Source: Linderina pennispora (Eukaryota; Kickxellomycota; Kickxellomycetes; Kickxellales; Kickxellaceae). From it: DNA of 36,675 nucleotides. This document shows positions 30,095 through 36,675 of the stretch, piece after piece. The notes below the pieces were generated by a model that had not been told where the DNA came from, did not search any database, and saw nothing but the letters and a program-made list of their open reading frames with translations. Where the stretch lies: positions 1 through 36,675 of the forward strand of contig NW_024468337.1 in the NCBI RefSeq assembly GCF_002104995.1, given 5' to 3'. Within the stretch, counting starts at the first letter, position 1, and every line of letters begins with the position of its first letter. The position numbers were made by a program, and so were the translations under genes.

Positions 30095-32984
30095 ATGCCG
30101 TTCAGGAATGAGCATCCATCAAGTGTTGGTGGCAATACGCACCGCTTCAGCCCCTACTCGTCCGAAGGTAGGGGCTATCGTGAACACGGCCCAGCATATG
30201 GAAAGTACAACGAGAACGGCTCTGGCCGCGGCAGAGGCAGGAGCCGTGGTAGAGGCCGTGGCCGTGGCCGTGGGCATGTTGGGATATCATGGCAATAGCT
30301 GGCATAGTGGCCCGAGGTATGACTCTAACGACTTCAATGGATATGACGGAGATGAGCGCCCAGCCCCACATGCCAATGTCAATGGGTTTTACGACAGCAT
30401 GGAATACCAGGTTTAATGACGGCAGTACTGCCCGAGGCAGCGATGCTGATCATGGGCTGGTGTCAGCACCACAGTTCTCGAGCACCACCAACGATGGTTA
30501 CGATCCATTCCACCCTTCCGCAATCAGCAGTGATGGGTGGCGAAGCAGACCCAACAGGTAAATCACACTTTAGCGACCAGCAAACCCGCATCCAGCAGTA
30601 CTTGCTGGTGGCGGATCCGCCTGTTTGTTGTTTCGCAATTATGAAAAGCAAGTTTGGGGTGATGCTTGTTGGTTGTGAGGACAATGCAGCCTTCTTTGCA
30701 TTGTCAGCTAAGCATGGCATCAACTATGTGTGTTTATTGACCAGGTGATGCAGCGTTGGAGCCTGGTATATTCGCAGTATAAAGTGGCAGCGGTTCGATG
30801 CACTAAGACAAACAGCATACCTATGTAGAATACGGCAATGCAAGGGGATACCACCAGCACTGGGGCAACATAGGCCGACAGTCGTGGCAGCGACCACTCT
30901 CGCAGCAGCAGCAGGCATGGCGACTATGACTAGGTCAGGATGGCATTGACGGAGGAATGTATGAACCTCAGATGCTTCCTGGCCGCGGGCGAGGTCGCGG
31001 GCGGGGCCGAGGTTGGGGTCGTGGGCGTGGGCGCGGGCGCGGGTTTGGCGCCAGTCACGACTACACCCATGGCTACAGACCACCAGTCTACCGAAAGACC
31101 ATGGCAGCAGCTGGACGGTATGGAGATGCTCCTGGCAAGTACCGCCTGGAGGTCCCGCCGCCGCCCAAGCACGGAGTTTGTCTCACGCACCCTTTTTTAT
31201 CTCTGTTCCTCAGGACACCATCATAAGCGGCAGTGATATCCATGACCAACTTTGCAAAGTACGGCGAGATTGCCGATATATTTGATGCCTCTATCAGGCA
31301 GAAGGGGATATGCTACGTCAGTTACTATGATTCGCGCTGTGCGCTCGAAGCTCTGAAAGAGAATTACAATACCATCAGGATTGGCCATGCCACGGTTACT
31401 GTTGTCCGTCCGATCTGCGGCCGGGCTCCGACAAGCGCTGCCCGGCAGCCAACGACCGCCAGGCCACGGTCCTGTTTTCGCTGGTCAGCCCCAAGGAGTC
31501 GTTCCAGGACAAGGACAAGGCGTACTTTGAGCGGTTCGGCAATGTCGTATCGTTTTTCCCGTATCGTGGCCGCCAATTTGAGTACGTGGTAGAGTACTAT
31601 GACTCGCGCAGTGCCTATCATGCCGCCATGTCGTGCAACCGCCTGCAGTTCCATGGCGGCACCATGCATACCACCTTCCTCTGGGACGGGTCGACTGAGG
31701 GCTCCGTTGTGTACGACAAAGCGTACTTTGATAGGCTGTGCGGAGGCAGCAATGATGGTGCCGCGAGTTTCTCGATGCTGTCTGGGCCCAGTGGCCAAGG
31801 AAAGCCCAAGGAATGGAACATAGACTATGGCGTCAGTAGTGGCTGGAGCGCCGGCCCGCAGGTAAGGCAGAGGCCAAATACCGGCGATAATCCTTTGGCA
31901 GCCCAGACACTAAAGCGCAGTGCAGAAAGCGCTCCCCAGTGGCCAGCAGTCGAAGAAGAAATGGGCACCAATGCATCCACAGCCATCATACGGCTTCCAA
32001 TGTCGGAGGCCGGGATGCCAGCACCTACGGGTTTTAACAGGTTCGATGGCAGGCATGCAGACAAAGAGAGCTAGGGTTGAAGGAGAGTGCCGAAATTTCC
32101 AGTTTGCCAGAGACCAGGACTGCTTCCTGTGTCCCCTGCTGCAGCAGGTCTGCCGGGTCTCACCACTGCGCCTCGCCCATTAGCCATTCCTGCAGTCAGC
32201 AATCTCTTCACGCCTGCACCCAGCCAGGGCTCTGGTTCAGAACACTCGACAGAGAATTCACCGCATAGCCAGAAGCATGATGCTGCCAAGTCCTGGATGC
32301 GTATGTCGCCAACATCAATGCGCCCCCCTGATGGCAAGCCGATCACAACCACGTCAGCCAGTAGCGCGTTGGCGCTGTGCCAGATATAAGCGCGGCGGTG
32401 GCCAGGATATCCAGTGATCCAAAGTTGCAGCAAGACGCGATCACGGTGGGGCGGATTCTACAGCAGCACCAGATGCAGTCGGGTCTTTTGCTGAGCAGCT
32501 CAGCGATATCCCCGCCAATGTCGGCCTCGCTACTGTCATACTCGCAGGCGCAGACCATGCCGCAGACCGCTCCGCCACTGCAGGCGTGGGGCTCCTCGCC
32601 GTCGCTGTCGCTGGAAAACTTTGTGTCGCCGGTGCCTCCCATGGCCAGAAGTACCACTGGCATCATGAACGCAATCGCCTGCGACCAGCACGTTCTTGAG
32701 CCAGCACAGAGAGCTTCTTGGCCAACAAAACTGCACACCTGCTGATCTGCAGCCCCTCAAGGCTCCGACGACGGCGCCAAGTGCCCAGCACCACGAGCGG
32801 CAACAGTAGTGGTGTGGAAAACCTCAACGCAGTTCTGGAAAAGCTCCAGGCCCTTCAGCGCCCCAAGCTTTCCGAAAGTAGGAACAGCAGCAGCCTTAAA
32901 CAACAGCAACCATTAAGTACATGTAACCTTCTCACATATCCTTATCGTCTCTATATCAACATCAGCACAAGGCATCTGCTATAA
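30095..32984 (+). CDS. RGG-box and two-RRM RNA-binding protein (Mei2-like arrangement), many frame breaks
   Basis: The ATG at 30095 opens MPFRNEHPSSVGGNTHRF followed by an Arg-Gly tract (RGRGRSRGRGRGRGRG). Coding continues in shifted frames (HSGPRYDSNDFNGYDGDE to 30416, FNDGSTARGSDADHG to 30561). A second RG tract lies at 30957-31050. RRM1 follows (FAKYGEIADIFD, GICYVSYYDSRCALEAL, 31240-31400), then RRM2 (QATVLFSLVSPKES, YFERFGNVVSFFPYRG, EYVVEYYDSRSAYHA, 31460-31690). A Ser/Pro/Gln-rich tail runs to about 32980 (NLNAVLEKLQALQRP). At least six frame changes interrupt it. Splicing may explain one or two (GT at 30559; a possible 38-nt intron at 31176-31213), but not all. It is either a poorly sequenced gene or a pseudogene. 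RRM pairs of this sort occur in Mei2 and related mRNA regulators. Confidence 0.55.
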
Positions 32985-33105
32985 GGCTCGTGTCTATTTT
33001 GCTTTTGATGCACTCGCAAGTGTTGCATTCCACTGAACAAGACATGGTGGAGAGTATAATGAAATAATCCTACCACCAGAAAGGGCTGAATGCCAGGCAA
33101 CAAAC

Positions 33106-33824
33106 TTAGAAGCGGAGCTTGGTGAAGAACCACTTGTTCTTGCCAGCGGTGTAGCGCTGCTGCAGGCTGTTACGGACGGCCTTCTTGGCGGCGGTACGCT
33201 GCGAGGGCTCGGAGAAGGTCTCGGCGGTAACGGCAGCCTTGATCTCCTCAAGCTCGAGGCTGTAACGGGTGGGCATCAGGTGGGCGTAGTTGACAACCTT
33301 GATGAAGGGCTTGACGTGCGAGCGCGACGCAACCTTCTTCTTGTCCATCGACTTGGTCACCTTGAGCGGGTAGCGCTCAATACCGGCAACGATCGCGTGG
33401 CCGTAGGGCGCTCCTTGGTGCCCCTCATCGACGTTCTTAACGATCACGGCCTTCTTACCCGGCGTAGCGACCCTGGAGGATAATAACAACCTACAATGCA
33501 GTGTGCGCTGGATTTAGTTTGGCGTTCGAGGAGAGGTGCTGCTTGGCCAATGCTTCTACTGAGCGGCAGCGGCCTTCTGTGAAAGCGTGCGTGCGTGCGC
33601 GTTGCAGGCGGATTTGGTGCTGGGCGAATTCTCATGGCGGTGAGCAATTTCGAAACCTCCTGTCTTTGAAATTCCCCATCCCGCAATGCATTCTCTTCCC
33701 GCTTATCCATCCGACGCGCGCTTCTCTGCGCCTTTTTTATGATCGATTCGCCAGCGCCAATATCCGTGCCCATGATCGATTTCACTCTTTTCCGTACCTT
33801 CCCGTTCTTCAAAAACTTGGGCAT
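33106..33824 (-). CDS. RPL27: 60S ribosomal protein eL27
   Basis: Exon 1 (33824-33798) encodes [10 protein letters not shown] 307-nt intron (GTACGG to TTGTAG) follows. Exon 2 (33490-33106) encodes [11 protein letters not shown], then [37 protein letters not shown] and the end [11 protein letters not shown]. The CCC at 33458-33460 has one base too many and puts a stop after GRYAG. Without it the protein is exactly 136 residues, the standard eL27 length, so I regard the base as an error. A KOW-type N-terminus binds 25S rRNA in the large subunit. Its start is only 39 bp from the stop of the upstream minus-strand gene, so its promoter must overlap that gene's 3' end. Confidence 0.92.
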
Positions 33825-33863
33825 CTTGGCAACGTCGTATTATTTGAAAATGGATACGAGGAA

Positions 33864-34787
33864 CTAAGTTTGAAAAGAAAGAAGCCCGTATTTCGCCGTG
33901 TACATCGCCAACCTATGGCGTGGCCGGGCAACCTGCCGTCGTTTTTGGGCCGAGAAATGCAGCAAGATCGCAGAAAAGAGTACAAGAATTCCAGGATCTG
34001 ATTTATTTCTGATCGGACGGCTGATCATGCGATCACGGTAGTACTGCAGCTCGCGCAGGCTCTCCTGGATGTCGTCGAGCGCACGGTGGCCAAACTTCTT
34101 GCGCACGCCCGGCAGCAGATCGGGCCGCCAGCGCTTGGCCAGCTCGTTCAGCGAACTGACGTCGACGTTGCGGAAGTGCAGATGTCCGTGCAAGATCGGC
34201 ATGTACGCGCTGAGAAACCTGCGGTCGAACCCGACGTTGTTGCCTGCCAATATCGCCCGATTCGGCTCCGGGCAGTGCTTGGTGACCAGATCAAGCATCT
34301 GCTGTTCGGCGGAGGCCAAGGTCAGTTCGACTGTGCGACTTGGTCAAGCAGCCCCGACGCCTTGTGCATGTTCCGGCACCAGGCGTTGATGGATTGCAGG
34401 GCACCAGGCGGATGGTGGATCACAAGGCTGAGTGGTGGCTCAAGCAGCTCGAGGTCGCTGTTGGTTATCAGCAGTGCAGCCTCGAGGATCGTGTCCTTTT
34501 CTGCATGCAGCCCGGTGGTCTAGCACTGTGTAAGAAATTAGCATCGGCGCTAGGTGGTTTCCAGAGATGGCACAGACACTTACTTCAAGGTCTACCCAGA
34601 CAAGTGGGGGCAGCTGCTTACATGCCGGCTGGGTGTTTCTGGGGTGCGTCTGCGGCTTGGCTTTCTATAAACAAAAATGCATGAGTGCCGAAGATTCGTT
34701 CTAATATCAACGCGTCAAGTATTCAGGTAGTGCCGTCTGCAATACCTGAGGAAGCCTCCGCGATGATAGCGACAATACCTGGCCCAT
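33864..34787 (-). CDS. Oligoribonuclease-like DEDDh exonuclease (REXO2 family), divergent tandem copy
   Basis: Proposed exons: 34787-34779 (MGQ), 34664-34584 (ending LPPLVWVDLE), 34519-33864. DEDDh residues are all present: WVDLETTG, AALLITNSDLELL, NNVGFDRRF and FGHRALDDI. One base is missing at 34326-34327 (AQS then LTLASAEQQM). With it the protein is 248 residues, about 65 longer than ordinary oligoribonucleases because of an N-terminal basic extension and a C-terminal tail after YYRDRMISRP. The family degrades 2-5-nt RNA to mononucleotides, often in mitochondria. It lies 161 bp downstream of the standard copy, same strand, sharing roughly half of its residues by eye, with different intron positions. 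The tiny first exon is the least certain part. Confidence 0.75.
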
Positions 34788-34948
34788 GTAGAGAGGTTTT
34801 ATTGTTGCACTTTGAATAAAAACAATATGAGGAAACTTGTATGCAGAAGAGAGAGTGCCTTGATAGCCTTGGGGAGGCTAACGAGTCTTCATTTCCAAAA
34901 CGAGCATCAGCCGCTCGTGTATGGGTAGGAGCACGGATCCCAGAAGTC

Positions 34949-35726
34949 CTAGGGCTTGAACAGGTTCTTTTGGTAGTACCGCAGCTCCTCAATGCTCTCC
35001 AATATGTCGTCCAAGGCACTACACAGCAATGTAAGATTAGGCGTTGGTGCACATAGCCAAGGTCCCTACCACTCGTTCTACCTGTACACAACTTACCGTG
35101 GGCCTCCTTCTTCTTGGGCCGCTTCAAGCAAACCGACGGGTTCCAGCGCTTGCCTAGCTCACCAATCGAGCTCACATCAATAATGCGGTAGTGGAGATAC
35201 TCGTTCAACTTTGGCATCAGCCTGTAGAGGAATGCACGGTCGGCGTGCACAGAGTTGCCGGCAAGGATGGCAGTGCGTGGGGTTGGGCAGTGGCGCTTGA
35301 CCAGGGCAAGAACGCGTTCCTCTGCCTCAGCCATTGTGACCTTGGAGTCCAGGACAGCCTGGGTCAGACCGGACTATGTGGTTCAAGTGATTAGTACTTA
35401 TAGAGATAGCGTAGGCATGTACCCCGCCCTTTCTGTTTCATGCTGGCCTTACCTTGCCGTGGTGCTCAATGCACCATTCGTTCATCGAATCCATGACTGC
35501 CTTGGGATGGTGGATGATGATGTCTTCACCCTGCTCCAGGGTACTGAGGTCACCGTCGGTAATGATGCAGGCAATCTCGATAATGGTGTCGTTGTTGTAG
35601 TCGAGACCGGTCATCTATCAGGTGACAAAGATATAGTATTATGTGCGCATCTTATTGCGGACATATACAGGCGTGAACACATACCTCGCAGTCGATCCAG
35701 ACCAGCGGCGGGTTTGCAGCAGACAT
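34949..35726 (-). CDS. REXO2: Oligoribonuclease (REXO2/Orn), four exons
   Basis: Exons: 35726-35685 (MSAANPPLVWIDCE), 35614-35453 (MTGLDYNNDTIIEIACIIT to HHGK), 35373-35097 (SGLTQAVLDSKVT to KKEAH), 35018-34949 (ALDDILESIEELRYYQ to LFKP). Introns are 70, 79 and 78 nt, all GT-AG. Catalytic DEDDh residues: IDCE, ITDGDL, NSVHADRAF and HRALDD. The HR codon pair needs one C missing near 35098-35100. Total is 183 residues, the family norm. It degrades di- to pentaribonucleotides left by other RNases. No evident mitochondrial presequence, so the copy may be cytosolic, or an alternative start may add one. Gap to the acetyl-CoA synthetase stop: 198 bp. Confidence 0.85.
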
Positions 35727-35924
35727 TGGAGCTAGCTGTTCAAGGGATGCAGTTTCAAGAAAAGTGAGGAGAGCTGGAACAAACTGCCATTACTGACTCC
35801 ACCCTTTGTTTTCGAGTAGAATCTTTTGCTGGCTACATATGGTTTTGATGCGCATACGAGGAAATGATACAAAAAATTCATTCGAACGGCAAGAAAAGGA
35901 TAGAAAATGAGAAACGGGTTTGCT

Positions 35925-36675
35925 TTACTTGGCAAGAGCAGCGGCGACCTTGCTGATGAGGACGTCGAGGATCGACGGGTCCGAGAGGGTGGACAGATCG
36001 CCCAGGGTGTCAGCCTCGCCAGCGACGACCTTGCGCAGGATGCGGCGGATGATCTTGCCCGAGCGGGTCTTGGGCAACTCGTCGACCAGGATCAGAGTCT
36101 TGGGGGTGGCAATGGGACCGATGCGGTGGCGGACCTCCTTGACCAGCTCAACCTTGACATCGTCGGTGGCTTCGATGCCGTCCTTAAGGGTGACAAAGGC
36201 GCAGATGGCCTGGCCAGTGAGCTCATCGGGAGCGCCAACAACAGCCGACTCGGCAACGGCCGGGTGGCAGATGAGGGCAGACTCGACCTCGGCAGTGGAC
36301 ATGCGGTGACCCGAGACGTTGATGACATCGTCGACACGGCCACGGATCCAGTAGTAGCCGTCGGCGTCGCGGCTGGCGCCGTCACCAGCAAAGTAGTAGC
36401 CGGGGTACGGGCGCAGGTAGGTCTCGAGGAAGCGCTTGTGGTCCCCAGCGATGGTGCGGGCCATCGAGGGCCAGGGGCGCTTGATGGCAAGAACACCGCT
36501 GACGTCGTTGCCCTCGAGCTCCTCGCCGGTCTGCGGGTCCAGGATGGCAAGCTCCACGCCAAAGAACGGGAAGGTGGCCGATCCAGGCTTGGCCGGAGTG
36601 GCTCCAGGCAGCGGGGTGATCACATGCGAGCCGGTCTCAGTCTGCCAGTAGGTGTCGACAACGGCGCACTTGCCG
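35925..36675 (-). CDS. ACS1: Acetyl-CoA synthetase (AMP-forming), C-terminal 250 residues; 5' end outside the window
   Basis: Partial, running off the right edge. It makes acetyl-CoA from acetate, ATP and CoA. Visible from the adenylation motif onward: [12 protein letters not shown] (A5, acetate-site Trp and Thr), the [10 protein letters not shown] strand, [27 protein letters not shown] (A7 and A8), [17 protein letters not shown] (CoA domain hinge), then [16 protein letters not shown] with the A10 catalytic lysine that is regulated by acetylation in this family. Ends SKVAAALAK. No break in this stretch. The sequence is typical of fungal Acs1/FacA. Confidence 0.93.
   Translation of the reverse strand, partial: GKCAVVDTYWQTETGSHVITPLPGATPAKPGSATFPFFGVELAILDPQTGEELEGNDVSGVLAIKRPWPSMARTIAGDHKRFLETYLRPYPGYYFAGDGASRDADGYYWIRGRVDDVINVSGHRMSTAEVESALICHPAVAESAVVGAPDELTGQAICAFVTLKDGIEATDDVKVELVKEVRHRIGPIATPKTLILVDELPKTRSGKIIRRILRKVVAGEADTLGDLSTLSDPSILDVLISKVAAALAK

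Noticed and set aside
32994-33251. Pro/Ser/Arg-rich minus-strand frame overlapping eL27
   Set aside because: It is an alternative frame of the eL27 coding exon with no features of its own.
33458-33460. Programmed ribosomal frameshift in eL27
   Set aside because: Single-base breaks occur in many unrelated genes here with no common slippery site, so a sequence error is simpler.

Overview
The window is nuclear DNA of a fungus. Genes have short GT-AG introns (64-114 nt, with one of 307 nt), fungal-type housekeeping proteins, TATA boxes and GC-rich third codon positions. Two long Na,K-ATPase-like (type IIC) P-type ATPases, a family largely absent from Dikarya, suggest an early-diverging fungus. 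My guess is Kickxellomycotina/Zoopagomycota; this is inference and could not be checked. No bacterial operon, CRISPR array, virus or recognisable transposon was seen.

Layout. 68-1706(-): secreted Ser/Thr-rich repeat protein. 2819-4494(+): Icp55/XPNPEP3-type mitochondrial aminopeptidase P. 4582-4950(-): secreted one-cysteine thioredoxin-fold protein. 5726-7237(+): SET/MYND protein. 7634-8398(+) and 9523-12824(+): universal-stress-protein (USP) gene followed by P-type ATPase copy A. 13043-14728(-): F-box/LRR protein. 16008-16535(+): DUF4112-like protein. 16630-16993(+): Naa38/LSMD1-type LSm protein. 17115-18115(+): five-exon HEI10-like RING protein. 18180-19356(-): Sec13 with an ATG-only first exon. 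20113-20890(+) and 23474-26776(+): second USP gene and ATPase copy B. 27157-27462(+): small secreted protein. 27928-28909(-): low-complexity protein. 30095-32984(+): badly interrupted RGG/RRM gene. 33106-33824(-): ribosomal protein eL27. 33864-34787(-) and 34949-35726(-): two tandem oligoribonuclease genes. 35925-36675(-): 3' part of acetyl-CoA synthetase.

The most interesting biology is the duplicated two-gene module, a USP-domain gene followed by a type IIC ATPase. It occurs twice, about 12-14 kb apart, in the same order and orientation. The ATPase copies are mosaics: the cytosolic core is almost identical even at synonymous sites, while the N-terminus and membrane segments have diverged. 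This is what gene conversion would leave, and it may preserve two pumps with a common catalytic core and different membrane parts.

Caution: at least eleven genes need a one-base correction to read through, often next to a short homopolymer. They include eL27, which regains the standard family length of 136 residues when one base is discounted. I read most of these as consensus sequencing errors rather than dead genes. Coordinates below refer to the sequence as given.
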